The position numbers were made by a program, and so were the translations under genes. DNA of 33,733 bases from Gammaproteobacteria bacterium DTU037. Its GTDB lineage: Bacteria; Pseudomonadota; Gammaproteobacteria; Pseudomonadales; Pseudomonadaceae. The DNA lies in NCBI GenBank assembly GCA_001513025.1, contig LFRZ01000048.1:1-33733 (forward strand), read 5' to 3'. The notes below the pieces were generated by a model. The model had not been told where the DNA came from and made no database searches. It was given only the letters and a program-made list of their open reading frames with translations. Shown here piece after piece: positions 23,711-32,345 of the stretch (position 1 is the first letter of the stretch; each line of letters starts with the position of its first letter).

Positions 23711-24169
23711 TTATTCTTCAGAAAATAACGTAGCCGCCATCACCAATGCATCTTCATGACCCTCTGCCGAGGGATAATAGTCACGTCGACGGCCTATTTC
23801 ATTAAAGCCAAAACGCTCGTATAAACGGTAGGCAGAATGATTGGAGGCGCGCACTTCTAAGAAGCATTCGACACAACCACGCGCACTCGAACGTTGCATT
23901 AAATACTCTAATAACTGTAAACCCAAACCTTTACCTTGCTGCTCCACGGCAATTGCAATATTCAGCAAATGTGCTTCATCCAGCACTTGGTTAATCACGC
24001 CATGACCGACATGCTGATGATCAACCAGCATCATCCAGCACTCATAGCTGAGCAAGGCATCATCATACAGTTTACGTGTCCAAGGATGGGAAAAAGCCTG
24101 CTGCTCTAAAGCCAGTACTTGGTCTAAGTCATCCGCGTGCATGCGACGAAATTCAACATTACTCGTCAT
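23711..24169 (-). CDS. rimI: Ribosomal protein S18 alanine N-acetyltransferase
   Basis: GNAT-family enzyme that acetylates the N-terminal alanine of ribosomal protein S18. The 152 residues show the acetyl-CoA pyrophosphate-binding loop as QQGKGLG near residues 77-83. Typical RimI segments are the N-terminal EQQAFSHPWT, the central NIAIAVEQQGKGLG, and the C-terminal EVRASNHSAYRLYERFGFNEIGRRRDYYP. The ATG at 24169 lies inside the end of holD, an 11-base overlap, as in the holD-rimI pairing of E. coli. Translational coupling to holD is likely. Confidence 0.95.
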   Translation of the reverse strand: MTSNVEFRRMHADDLDQVLALEQQAFSHPWTRKLYDDALLSYECWMMLVDHQHVGHGVINQVLDEAHLLNIAIAVEQQGKGLGLQLLEYLMQRSSARGCVECFLEVRASNHSAYRLYERFGFNEIGRRRDYYPSAEGHEDALVMAATLFSEE

Positions 24170-25025
24170 GTGGCACCTGCCATAAGGAACGTACCGCGCA
24201 CATACTGCGCCAAATATCGCGTTTTAATAAGGGTTGCTCCAAGACGTGTTCTAAGCTCGGCAAACTCCAAAGCTGTGCCTGCTCAGCAAAAGGCTGCAAA
24301 CTGTATAATGGCGTCTGATCATCGCGACTAGCAAAGCGCAACGCTTGATTACCCACCAGCCAAATACACACAGCTGGCTCAGCCTGCAACTCAACAGTTA
24401 ATACATCACGCACACAAGCCCTTGCTACAGTTGCATTTTGCTCATGCATTAAATTACCCGAGTGCAACATAGGCCAGGCAATGGGCGCACCTTGCCGCAT
24501 CAGGCGAGGTTTATCGGTTAGCCCTGCAGCGCGCAGCATATCTTTGAGCAGCTGATAGTCAGGGTCTCGACTTTGAAACGGCTCACCCGTGGGCAGATCG
24601 ACCAGCACCAGACAATTATCCGCACGCAACAGTTGTAACGCAAAGCGTGGAATCGGCTCAGCTACCACCGCAGCTGCGGCTGGCGTGACCACCTCATCCT
24701 GCATCGTAGCGACGGCAACGGAGACGTTTGGCGCAGCCTTAGTACTCGCTAATGTCGGCGTTAAGGCCAACCTATCGCGCACTGAGATACGCACCTCACT
24801 GCGCACTGGACGCGCCATAGCGGCAGCCGCAACAGTAGGGCGCACTGCCGGAGCGGCGGCGGCAAGCGTCACCTCATCGAGCGCGTGCCACTCCAGCAAA
24901 TAGTTACGCGAGGGAGCCGCATGCAGCAATGACTGACGCGGCAGCCATACATCCATCTGCATGGCCTGCAGCATAGCTTGGCGACGTACCTCGTGCTGAT
25001 GCATCAATACAGCTTCGCTGGTCAC
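24159..25025 (-). CDS. holD: DNA polymerase III psi subunit, divergent pseudomonad type
   Basis: Psi links the clamp loader to chi and single-strand-binding protein in the Pol III holoenzyme. Identification rests on position (upstream of and overlapping rimI) and on two weak matches to E. coli HolD. These are an N-terminal [15 protein letters not shown] (17-30) like the tau-binding peptide, and a C-terminal [20 protein letters not shown] (255-274). The psi protein of Pseudomonas is known to be cryptic in sequence. At 288 residues it is about twice the E. coli length, because residues 52-125 form an Ala/Pro/Val-rich linker between the peptide and the globular domain (126-285). It starts at GTG 25025, overlapping the leuA stop by four bases, with AGGTGG seven bases upstream. 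Confidence 0.8.
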   Translation of the reverse strand: MTSEAVLMHQHEVRRQAMLQAMQMDVWLPRQSLLHAAPSRNYLLEWHALDEVTLAAAAPAVRPTVAAAAMARPVRSEVRISVRDRLALTPTLASTKAAPNVSVAVATMQDEVVTPAAAAVVAEPIPRFALQLLRADNCLVLVDLPTGEPFQSRDPDYQLLKDMLRAAGLTDKPRLMRQGAPIAWPMLHSGNLMHEQNATVARACVRDVLTVELQAEPAVCIWLVGNQALRFASRDDQTPLYSLQPFAEQAQLWSLPSLEHVLEQPLLKRDIWRSMCAVRSLWQVPHDE

Positions 25026-26572
25026 ACACCATCCACCTGTGGGTGCGCTTTAGCAGCCCCAACATGCATTAGGTTTAAGGCATTAAGATAGGCTTTAGCT
25101 GAGGCAATCACAATATCAGTATCGGCACCATTACCATTAACAATGCGCCCGCCACGCTCTAAACGTACGGTCACTTCACCTTGTGAGTCAGTACCTTGGG
25201 TAATGGCATTGACCGAATACAACTGCAAGGTTGCGCCAGACTTTGCAATTTTCTCAATGGCTTTAAAAGTCGCATCGACCGGGCCTGAACCTTGGTCATC
25301 GGTGGCAACTTCCTTGCCATCAATACTTAAAATTAACTGTGCATGCGGCACTTCACCGGTTTTACTCGCCACTTCTAGGCTGACCAGTTTGTAAAATTCC
25401 GGGGTTTCCTGAGTTAAAGTTTCTGAAACTAAGGCCTGCAGATCTTCATCAAAGATTTCGTGTTTTTTATCGGCCAAATCTTTAAAGCGAGCAAAGGCTG
25501 CGTTCAATTCAGTTTCATTGGCCAACTCGATACCCAGCTCTAACAGACGGCTACGAAATGCGCTGCGGCCTGAGTGCTTGCCCATTACCATTTTATTGGC
25601 ATGCCAGCCGACATCTTCGGCGGCCATAATTTCATAGGTTTCACGGTGCTTGAGCACGCCGTCTTGGTGAATACCTGATTCATGGGCAAAAGCGTTGGCA
25701 CCGACAATGGCTTTATTGGGCTGCACAGGGAAGCCTGTGATACCTGAAACCATGCGCGATACACTTAAGATATGCGGCGTATCAATATTAGTATGCACAC
25801 CTAATAAGTCGTGACGGGTTTTAATCGCCATCACCACTTCTTCAAGGGCGGCATTACCGGCGCGTTCGCCAAGACCATTAATCGTACATTCGACTTGGCG
25901 TGCACCGGCCACCACTGCGGCCAAAGAGTTGGCTACAGCCAGGCCTAAGTCATTGTGGCAATGCACAGAGAAAATCGCTTTATCGGCGTTAGGTACGCGG
26001 TTAATCAGTTGACGGATCAACTCAGCATACTCGTGCGGAATCGCATAACCCACAGTGTCAGGGATATTAATAGTGCGCGCACCAGCATCAATCGCTGCTT
26101 CAACAATGCGGCAGAGGAAATCAATTTCTGAGCGACCAGCATCTTCACAAGAAAACTCAACATCAGCACATAAATTGCGCGCTTTCTTAATCGCACGTAC
26201 GGCTTGCTCCACCACTTGATCCGGCTGCATCCGCAGCTTGTGCTGCATATGAATCGGGCTGGTGGCGATAAAGGTATGAATACGGCCTGAGTTGGCACCG
26301 GCTAGCGCTTCCGCAGCACGCTCAATATCACCATCTAAGGCGCGCGATAAGCTACAAATAGTACTGTCTTGAATGGTATCAGCAATGGCTTTTACTGCAT
26401 CAAAATCACCTGGGCTGGCGATGGCAAAACCGGCTTCAATCACATCAACACGCATACGCTCAAGCGCTTTAGCAATACGTAGTTTTTCTTCTTTGGTCAT
26501 TGAAGCGCCGGGGCTTTGCTCACCATCACGCAAGGTGGTATCAAAAATAATAACGCGATCACTGCTACTCAT
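25022..26572 (-). CDS. leuA: 2-isopropylmalate synthase, short (type 1) form
   Basis: First committed enzyme of leucine synthesis; it condenses acetyl-CoA with 2-oxoisovalerate. The 516 residues show [12 protein letters not shown] (11-22) with metal ligands D11, H204, H206 and N240, matching the E. coli set. A C-terminal regulatory domain from about 390 mediates leucine feedback. This is the roughly 515-residue form found in E. coli and many betaproteobacteria. The main P. aeruginosa LeuA, as I recall it, is a longer and divergent type. AGGAG lies seven bases before the ATG. It overlaps holD by four bases (GTGA), an unusual partnership. A promoter and an inverted repeat lie upstream. Confidence 0.96.
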   Translation of the reverse strand: MSSSDRVIIFDTTLRDGEQSPGASMTKEEKLRIAKALERMRVDVIEAGFAIASPGDFDAVKAIADTIQDSTICSLSRALDGDIERAAEALAGANSGRIHTFIATSPIHMQHKLRMQPDQVVEQAVRAIKKARNLCADVEFSCEDAGRSEIDFLCRIVEAAIDAGARTINIPDTVGYAIPHEYAELIRQLINRVPNADKAIFSVHCHNDLGLAVANSLAAVVAGARQVECTINGLGERAGNAALEEVVMAIKTRHDLLGVHTNIDTPHILSVSRMVSGITGFPVQPNKAIVGANAFAHESGIHQDGVLKHRETYEIMAAEDVGWHANKMVMGKHSGRSAFRSRLLELGIELANETELNAAFARFKDLADKKHEIFDEDLQALVSETLTQETPEFYKLVSLEVASKTGEVPHAQLILSIDGKEVATDDQGSGPVDATFKAIEKIAKSGATLQLYSVNAITQGTDSQGEVTVRLERGGRIVNGNGADTDIVIASAKAYLNALNLMHVGAAKAHPQVDGV

Positions 26573-26620
26573 AGTCTTCTCCTGAAGGCTGCCGCACGCT
26601 TACCGGCGGTACATATCTAG

Positions 26621-26652
26621 ATCTTTATGCAGCCTAGCTCGCGCATAAAGAT
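26621..26652. repeat. 10-bp inverted repeat at the leuA transcription start
   Basis: ATCTTTATGC (26621-26630) and GCATAAAGAT (26643-26652) are a perfect 10-bp inverted repeat with a 12-base spacer. It lies 49-80 bases before the leuA ATG and directly after the candidate -10. It could be a repressor operator or a leader hairpin. Confidence 0.5.
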
Positions 26653-26655
26653 ATT

Positions 26656-26684
26656 TTTATAAAGAATCATTCACTACAGATTAA
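26656..26684 (-). promoter_or_regulatory. Promoter candidate for leuA-holD-rimI
   Basis: On the minus strand TTAATC (26679-26684), a 17-base spacer and TATAAA (26656-26661) precede leuA by about 84 bases. I see no leucine-codon-rich leader peptide, so classical leu attenuation is not supported. Confidence 0.42.
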
Positions 26685-26768
26685 TACTGCGTCCTGCTCA
26701 GGTCTAGCGGCAATTCGTAGTACAGCAGGCCGCGCAGATCAGGCGAAGTGGGTTATCCAAGCATAAGC

Positions 26769-28046
26769 CTATTTATTCGCCAACAGTTGCCACTCAATCA
26801 CATCCAATAAGCGCTGCAAAGCACCTTGATTACGCTGCAACACCTGCTGGCCTGCATCGCACATCTGTTGTGCGTGCTCAGAATGGCTCCAGAGTCGGGC
26901 AACCGCTTGTGTCAACTCGTGAGTAGTGTCCACTTGCTGCAATGCACCGGCATCAAGCAACTGCTGGGCAATCTCTAAAAAATTAAAATAGTGTGGGCCG
27001 GTTAAGGTCGGCTTAGCTAACGCCACCGGCTCCAACATATTATGCCCACCATGTTCAACCAGACTACCACCGACCCAAGCCACATCGGCCAAGGCATATA
27101 AAAGCATCAACTCACCCATGGTATCGCCCAGCAAGACCTGATCTGCGGCGCTGACCGACGCATGGCTTGAGCGGCGTTGCACTTGCAGACCGTACTCCAG
27201 ACATAAAGCATGCACCGACTCAAAGCGCTCAGGATGACGCGGTACTAAAATCAATAAAGCCTCGGGGAACTGCTTAAGTAACTGCTGATGCGCGGCTAAC
27301 ACCAATTCATCTTCACCCTCATGGGTGCTGGCTGCGATCCAGATTGGGCGCTGACGGGCGTGCCATTGCTCGCGTAATGCCTGCGCCTGCTGCGGTAGTT
27401 GATCGGCAACACGCAAATCGTATTTAATTGAGCCTGTGACTGTGACTGTTTCTGGACGCGCGCCTAACTCAATAAAACGCTGCGCTTCCACCTCACTTTG
27501 CACCGCTAAGGCGCTGATCTGTTTCAGCATGGGTGCGACTAATTTCGGAAAGCGTGCATAGCCACGCGCTGAACGCGCAGATAAACGACCATTGGCCAAT
27601 AGCACGGGAATATTTAAACCTGCGCACTGGTTAATATGATTAGGCCACAACTCGGTTTCCATCACGATGGCCAAACGTGGCTGCAGACGCTGAAAAAAGC
27701 GCTTAGACGCACAAGGTAAATCATAAGGCAAATAACAATGCTGTACGCTATCGCCAAATAGACTTTGAATACGCTCAGAGCCGGTCGGCGTCATGCAAGT
27801 CACAGTAATCGGCAAATCTGGATACTGCGCCTGCAGGGCTTTAACCACAGGTGCAGCGGCAATGCTTTCACCGACCGACACCGCATGCAGCCAAATACCA
27901 CCTTGTTTAAACTGAGGTAGAGTCAACGCGAAACGCTCGCCAATTCGCTTAGCATAAGCCGGTGCTTTTCTGGAACGCAGCCACAAGCGCACGGCAATCA
28001 CCGGCACAGCGAGATACAGCAGCAAGGTATATAGAGTTCTATTCAT
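26769..28046 (-). CDS. waaA: Kdo transferase (lipid A 3-deoxy-D-manno-octulosonate transferase)
   Basis: Inner-membrane-bound glycosyltransferase (GT30) that adds Kdo residues to the lipid A precursor. The ATG at 28046 gives 425 residues, the Pseudomonas length, starting MNRTLYTLLLYL. Residues 4-22 form the membrane anchor. The catalytic base is E60 in SVGES, the same position as in E. coli WaaA. The METELWPN and GRLSARSARGY blocks and the C-terminal GGSLVEHGGHNMLEP sugar-nucleotide motif are intact. No clear Shine-Dalgarno sequence precedes this ATG. It diverges from the FAD oxidoreductase by 79 bases. A 6-bp inverted repeat (28067-28086) lies in that gap. Confidence 0.97.
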   Translation of the reverse strand: MNRTLYTLLLYLAVPVIAVRLWLRSRKAPAYAKRIGERFALTLPQFKQGGIWLHAVSVGESIAAAPVVKALQAQYPDLPITVTCMTPTGSERIQSLFGDSVQHCYLPYDLPCASKRFFQRLQPRLAIVMETELWPNHINQCAGLNIPVLLANGRLSARSARGYARFPKLVAPMLKQISALAVQSEVEAQRFIELGARPETVTVTGSIKYDLRVADQLPQQAQALREQWHARQRPIWIAASTHEGEDELVLAAHQQLLKQFPEALLILVPRHPERFESVHALCLEYGLQVQRRSSHASVSAADQVLLGDTMGELMLLYALADVAWVGGSLVEHGGHNMLEPVALAKPTLTGPHYFNFLEIAQQLLDAGALQQVDTTHELTQAVARLWSHSEHAQQMCDAGQQVLQRNQGALQRLLDVIEWQLLANK

Positions 28047-28125
28047 AGCAGCAAAGTTTAGCAAAGGCGCAGCGATAATACTGCGCTCGGTTATACTGCT
28101 TACTTATTTTTTGCGAGAGGCGCTT

Positions 28126-29310
28126 ATGTCACTCACCTTAAACACTGACATTGCCATCATCGGCGGCGGCATTGCAGGGCTCTGGCTCAACGCGCAATTG
28201 CGCCAGCAGGGCTTTAATACGCTGCTGATTGAACACAATACGCTGGGCGGCGGGCAATCGGTGAAGTCACAAGGCATCATTCATGGTGGCGCTAAATATG
28301 CGCTGCATGGTGCGCTAACCGGCTCATCCGAAGCCATTGCCGATATGCCGGAGCGCTGGCGCAAAGCCTTACAGGGCGAAGGCGAACTGGATTTACGCGG
28401 TGTGCGTTTATTATCTGATGCGCACTACTTATGGTCGCCCGGCTCGATTGCCGGCAATCTGACCAGTTTTTTTGCCAGTAAAGCGATGCGGGGTCGGGTG
28501 GATCAAGTCAAAGCTCAACAGCTTCCCGCCGCTTTGCAACATAAAGACTTCAAAGGCCGCGTCTATCGCTTGGCTGAGTTGGTGCTAGACGTACCCAGTC
28601 TGGTGCAGCGTTTAGCCGACTTGGCTGGCGATAGCCTGTTGCATGCGCAAAAAATCACCCCACGCTACGACAATCAGCAATTGGTTGGCGTGCAAGCAGA
28701 TGACTACAGCATCAATGCGCAGCGTGTGGTGTTGTGTGCTGGCAGCGGCAACCAAGACTTACTGCAAGCCTTTGCCCTGAGTAAACCAGAACAACAGCTG
28801 CGACCCTTACATATGGTGTTGGCCAAAGGCCCAGCTTTATTGCCTTTATATGCACACTGTCTCGGTGGCGGCAGCAAACCACGGATCACAGTGACCACCC
28901 ATCCTGCAGCCGATGGCCAGTGGGTTTGGTACTTGGGCGGCAATCTTGCCGAAGCTGAAGGCGTGGCACGCTCCGAGCCACAACAAATTGCCGCGGCGCA
29001 AGCCGAGGTGGCGCAATTGCTACCCTGGGTAAATCAAGAGGCCACGCAATGGGCAACTTTGCGTGTCGATCGTGCTGAACCCGTTCAGTCAAGACTCGCG
29101 CGCCCCGATAACGCTTTTGTCACTGAGCAAGGTCCATTACTGGTGGGCTGGCCCACTAAGCTGGCGTTGGCACCTGATTTTAGCGATCGCATTTGTAAAA
29201 TTTTAGCGCGCGACGGCATTCAACCTAGCGCCGCACAAAGCTATGCAGACTTACCGCGCCCCGCTGTGGCACAACCTGCTTGGGAGACTTTATTTAATGA
29301 CCCTGCATGA
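28126..29310 (+). CDS. FAD-dependent oxidoreductase (DAO family)
   Basis: FAD enzyme of the D-amino-acid-oxidase / glycerol-3-phosphate-dehydrogenase fold; its substrate is unknown. The ATG at 28126 follows GAGAGG by five bases and gives 394 residues. The dinucleotide-binding motif IIGGGIAGLW is at 11-20. The conserved QSVKSQGIIHGGAKYAL segment contacts the flavin, and a second FAD-binding strand with VVLCAGSGNQ lies near residue 205. Its last 14 bases overlap the aldo-keto reductase gene, so the two are translationally coupled. The pair next to waaA is conserved in Pseudomonas (PA4991-PA4992 by memory), suggesting a joint redox step. I would not assign a substrate. Confidence 0.85.
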   Translation: MSLTLNTDIAIIGGGIAGLWLNAQLRQQGFNTLLIEHNTLGGGQSVKSQGIIHGGAKYALHGALTGSSEAIADMPERWRKALQGEGELDLRGVRLLSDAHYLWSPGSIAGNLTSFFASKAMRGRVDQVKAQQLPAALQHKDFKGRVYRLAELVLDVPSLVQRLADLAGDSLLHAQKITPRYDNQQLVGVQADDYSINAQRVVLCAGSGNQDLLQAFALSKPEQQLRPLHMVLAKGPALLPLYAHCLGGGSKPRITVTTHPAADGQWVWYLGGNLAEAEGVARSEPQQIAAAQAEVAQLLPWVNQEATQWATLRVDRAEPVQSRLARPDNAFVTEQGPLLVGWPTKLALAPDFSDRICKILARDGIQPSAAQSYADLPRPAVAQPAWETLFNDPA

Positions 29311-30103
29311 TTTTCATCGACCACTGGGCAGTACCGGTTTTACTGTTTCACCGCTGGGCCTAGGCACGGTTAAACTGGGCCGCGACCAAGGGGTTAAATA
29401 CCCCAGTGGCTTTACCATCCCTGATGACCAGCAAGCGCTAGCACTGATCAATCAAGCGCGCGACTTGGGAATTAATTTGCTGGATACTGCCCCTGCGTAT
29501 GGCATTAGCGAAGAGCGCTTAGGTTATTTGCTGCAAGGTCAGCGCGATGACTGGGTGATTGTCAGCAAGGTCGGCGAAGAGTTTATCGAAGGTGAGTCAG
29601 CCTTTGATTTTTCTGCAGCGCACACGCGCTTCTCAGTAGATCGCAGCCTGAAACGTTTGCGTACTGATCATATTGAGTTGGTTTTAGTGCATTCCAATGG
29701 CGATGATGTGGCTATTTTGCAACATGAAGAAGTCTACGAGACGCTCGCTGCACTTAAGCAGGAAGGCAAAATTGGCGGTTTCGGTTTTTCTGGAAAAACC
29801 GCAGAAGGCGGCATACTCGGGTTGGAGCAAGGTGACTGCGCAATGGTCACCTACAACCTGAATGAGCGCGATGAGTTGCCCGTTATCGACTATGCCGCCC
29901 AGCACAACAAAGGTATTTTGATTAAGAAAGCCTTAGCCAGCGGGCACCTTTGTTTAGCCAATGGAATTAATCCTGTGCAGGCCAGTTTTGCGCTGATCTT
30001 TGCCCACCCTGCAGTGGCCAGCGCCATCGTTGGCACCATCACCCCTAAGCACTTACAGAGTAATGTTGAATGCTTGGCCACTATTCTGCGCGACCAAGGC
30101 TAA
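29297..30103 (+). CDS. Aldo/keto reductase
   Basis: NAD(P)H-dependent reductase of the AKR superfamily, 268 residues. The ATG at 29297 has GGGAG ten bases upstream, inside the end of the preceding gene. The catalytic tetrad is complete: D63, Y68, K91 and H132 (contexts LDTAPAYG, VSKVG and LVHSNG). GLGTVKLGR at 21-29 is the typical N-terminal strand. It is shorter than the roughly 320-residue norm, and the loops that close the substrate pocket look reduced. It is coupled to the FAD oxidoreductase and followed by a terminator hairpin. The substrate is unknown. Confidence 0.88.
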   Translation: MTLHDFHRPLGSTGFTVSPLGLGTVKLGRDQGVKYPSGFTIPDDQQALALINQARDLGINLLDTAPAYGISEERLGYLLQGQRDDWVIVSKVGEEFIEGESAFDFSAAHTRFSVDRSLKRLRTDHIELVLVHSNGDDVAILQHEEVYETLAALKQEGKIGGFGFSGKTAEGGILGLEQGDCAMVTYNLNERDELPVIDYAAQHNKGILIKKALASGHLCLANGINPVQASFALIFAHPAVASAIVGTITPKHLQSNVECLATILRDQG

Positions 30104-30144
30104 AAACGAAACCGCTGCATAAGCTCAACACTTAAACGCAGCGG
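30102..30144 (-). terminator. Terminator after hldE, possibly bidirectional
   Basis: CCGCTGC (30112-30118) and GCAGCGG (30138-30144) form a 7-bp stem, with a second TAAG/CTTA pairing inside. On the minus strand the stem is followed by TTTCGTTTTT, a good U run for ending hldE. It also lies at the aldo-keto reductase stop. Confidence 0.7.
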
Positions 30145-30158
30145 CAATTTACCAACAG

Positions 30159-31580
30159 TTACTTACTACGAATCTTTTCCACAATGGCCGTGGTTGAACT
30201 GTTTTCTACTAAGCCCAACACGCGCACTTCACCGCCATAAGCGTAGACCAACTCGGCACCCACCACCTGATCAACACCGTAGTCACCGCCTTTAACCAAA
30301 ATATCGGGTTTGAGCAAAGTAATCAGGCTTTCTGGGGTGTCTTCACTGAAGCTCACCACCCAGTCCACAGCGCCCAAACCAGCGAGCACTGCCATCCGGC
30401 GATCCACTGAGTTAATCGGCCGCCCTGGGCCTTTCAAGCGCGTGACCGAGGCATCACCATTAACCGCCACAATTAAACGATCGCCTTGTTCACGCGCTTG
30501 TTCTAAATAACTGACATGCCCGGCATGCAAAATATCGAAACAACCGTTAGTAAACACCACACGCTCGCCTTGCGCCTTGGCATCTTCAACCGCCGCTTGC
30601 AACTGCTGCAAACTCAGCACCCCGCGCTCAGCACCCTCTTCACGCTGCAAAGCACGGCGCAGCTCAGGCGCACTAATGGTTGCAGTACCCAGTTTACCTA
30701 CCACGATACCCGCTGCTAAGTTGGCTAAAGTCATCGCCTGTGGCAGACTCTCACCTGCAGCTAATACCGCCGCCATAGTAGAAATCACCGTATCACCGGC
30801 ACCGGTGACATCAAAGACTTCACGCGCACGCGCAGGCAAATGCAGTGCTGGTACATCCTTGCGCAACAGCGTCATACCCTGCTCACCACGGGTAATCAGC
30901 AAAGCCTCCAACTCAAGCTCGTGCAACATCGCAGTGCCACGTTGCATCAACTGTGCCTCATCCGCGCAATGCCCCACTACCGCTTCAAATTCAGCTAAAT
31001 TGGGTGTCAGTAAGGTAGCTCCGCGATAAATCGAAAAATCTGTGCCTTTAGGATCGGCTAAAACGGCCACCCCACGCTGCTTAGCCGCATGTAATAAGGC
31101 TTGATGATTGAGCAGTGAACCTTTGCCATAATCCGACAACACCATCACTTTTACGCTATTAAGCACAGACTCTACCGTTGCCAATAAAGCATCCGCATCT
31201 GTCTTAAAAGTATCTTCAAAATCCATGCGTAATAATTGCTGCTGACGACTCATCGCACGCAATTTAACAATGGTGGGCTGACCGACAATCCGCTGAAAAT
31301 GGGTCTGCACTCCAACAGAATGCAGCTGCTCAGTGAGCGCATCAGCGGCCTCATCGGCACCTGTGACACCAATTAACTGCACGGGTGCACCTAAGGCCGC
31401 AATGTTCAACGCCACGTTTGCTGCGCCGCCCGGACGGTCTTCAGTACGCGTAACTTTAACCACTGGCACGGGCGCTTCTGGGGAGATACGCGTTGTTGTG
31501 CCATACCAATAACGATCCAGCATGACATCACCCACCACCAGAACTGGGGCTTGGGTAAAGGGTGGCAATGGTGACTTCAT
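30159..31580 (-). CDS. hldE: Bifunctional heptose-7-phosphate kinase / heptose-1-phosphate adenylyltransferase
   Basis: Two-domain enzyme that makes ADP-heptose for the LPS inner core. The ATG at 31580 gives 473 residues. The N-terminal ribokinase-like (PfkB) domain at about 1-320 carries the substrate motif DRPGGAANVALN (48-59) and the catalytic GAGDT. The C-terminal cytidylyltransferase-like domain at about 340-473 has TNGCFDILHAGH, with HxGH at 352-355. Both domains are intact. It lies 48 bases downstream of the lrgB-like gene on the same strand. With waaA it supplies consecutive inner-core steps, though the genes are on different transcripts. Confidence 0.97.
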   Translation of the reverse strand: MKSPLPPFTQAPVLVVGDVMLDRYWYGTTTRISPEAPVPVVKVTRTEDRPGGAANVALNIAALGAPVQLIGVTGADEAADALTEQLHSVGVQTHFQRIVGQPTIVKLRAMSRQQQLLRMDFEDTFKTDADALLATVESVLNSVKVMVLSDYGKGSLLNHQALLHAAKQRGVAVLADPKGTDFSIYRGATLLTPNLAEFEAVVGHCADEAQLMQRGTAMLHELELEALLITRGEQGMTLLRKDVPALHLPARAREVFDVTGAGDTVISTMAAVLAAGESLPQAMTLANLAAGIVVGKLGTATISAPELRRALQREEGAERGVLSLQQLQAAVEDAKAQGERVVFTNGCFDILHAGHVSYLEQAREQGDRLIVAVNGDASVTRLKGPGRPINSVDRRMAVLAGLGAVDWVVSFSEDTPESLITLLKPDILVKGGDYGVDQVVGAELVYAYGGEVRVLGLVENSSTTAIVEKIRSK

Positions 31581-31628
31581 AATAGCTTCAACCTTAAAAA
31601 ATTTTTGCCCAGCATAACATGCCAAGCC

Positions 31629-32345
31629 TTAAGCAATCAGCGCCACAGCCAGCGGCATTAACACTGCAGTCAAGACCCCCATCGTACTCATAGCTAAGGC
31701 GGCAAAGGCCCCCATCTCTTCACTTTCTTGCAACGCGCGCGCTGTACCTATGCCGTGAGCAATAATACCCAACGCCATACCCTGTGCAGCCGGATGGGTA
31801 ATGCGACAGATACGCAACAGCTCAACACCAAACATGGCCCCCAAGATCCCAGTGATCATGACAAAGACTGCAGCCAGTGAAGCCGAACCACCAATTTCTT
31901 CGGCCACCAACATCGCAATGGGAGAGGTCACTGATTTTGGTGCAATGGTTTTTAAAATCATCGGCTCTGCACCCAGAAACCAAGCCAAGGCCACGCCTAA
32001 CACGGTCGCAAATAAACCGCCAATAAACAAGGTCAGTAAGGTTGGCCATAAGACTTGACGCACACGACGCACATTCAAATAGAGCGGTACCGCCAACGCC
32101 ACAGTTGCCGGACCTAAAATCATGGTTAACAGCTGTGTGCCTTGCTTATACTCGGCGTAATCAATATCCAGCGCCAGCAACACAGAAATCAAGACTACCA
32201 TCGAGATTAAGAGCGGCTGCAAGATAATCCAACGCGTTTTATCATAGGCGGCCACAGCCAGCTGATAGATACCTAAGGTTAAAGCGACAAAAAACAACGG
32301 ATGTTTAATAACTGCATCAAGGGCAGCGTGCCACTCAAGATTCAT
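31629..32345 (-). CDS. LrgB-family membrane protein
   Basis: Polytopic inner-membrane protein, 238 residues, with about six or seven hydrophobic helices. The family signature APKSVTSPIAM is near residue 135, and a second Gly/Ala-rich motif, GIIAHGIGTARAL, is near 193. LrgB works with the holin-like LrgA. The pair has been linked to murein hydrolase control and cell lysis, and in Bacillus and Streptococcus to pyruvate or other small-acid transport; the plant relative exports glycolate and glycerate. Which role applies here is open. The ATG overlaps the stop of the lrgA-like gene by four bases, and hldE follows after 48 bases. Confidence 0.9.
   Translation of the reverse strand: MNLEWHAALDAVIKHPLFFVALTLGIYQLAVAAYDKTRWIILQPLLISMVVLISVLLALDIDYAEYKQGTQLLTMILGPATVALAVPLYLNVRRVRQVLWPTLLTLFIGGLFATVLGVALAWFLGAEPMILKTIAPKSVTSPIAMLVAEEIGGSASLAAVFVMITGILGAMFGVELLRICRITHPAAQGMALGIIAHGIGTARALQESEEMGAFAALAMSTMGVLTAVLMPLAVALIA

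Noticed and set aside
28067-28098. 6-bp inverted repeat GCGCAG / CTGCGC and a TATACT in the waaA / FAD oxidoreductase gap
   Set aside because: The stem is short and no -35 lies at a proper distance from TATACT on either strand, so no promoter or operator is claimed.
30577-31029. A 150-codon Ser/Ala/Cys-rich plus-strand frame
   Set aside because: It lies entirely antisense to hldE with no recognisable domain; it reflects the complementary codons of hldE.
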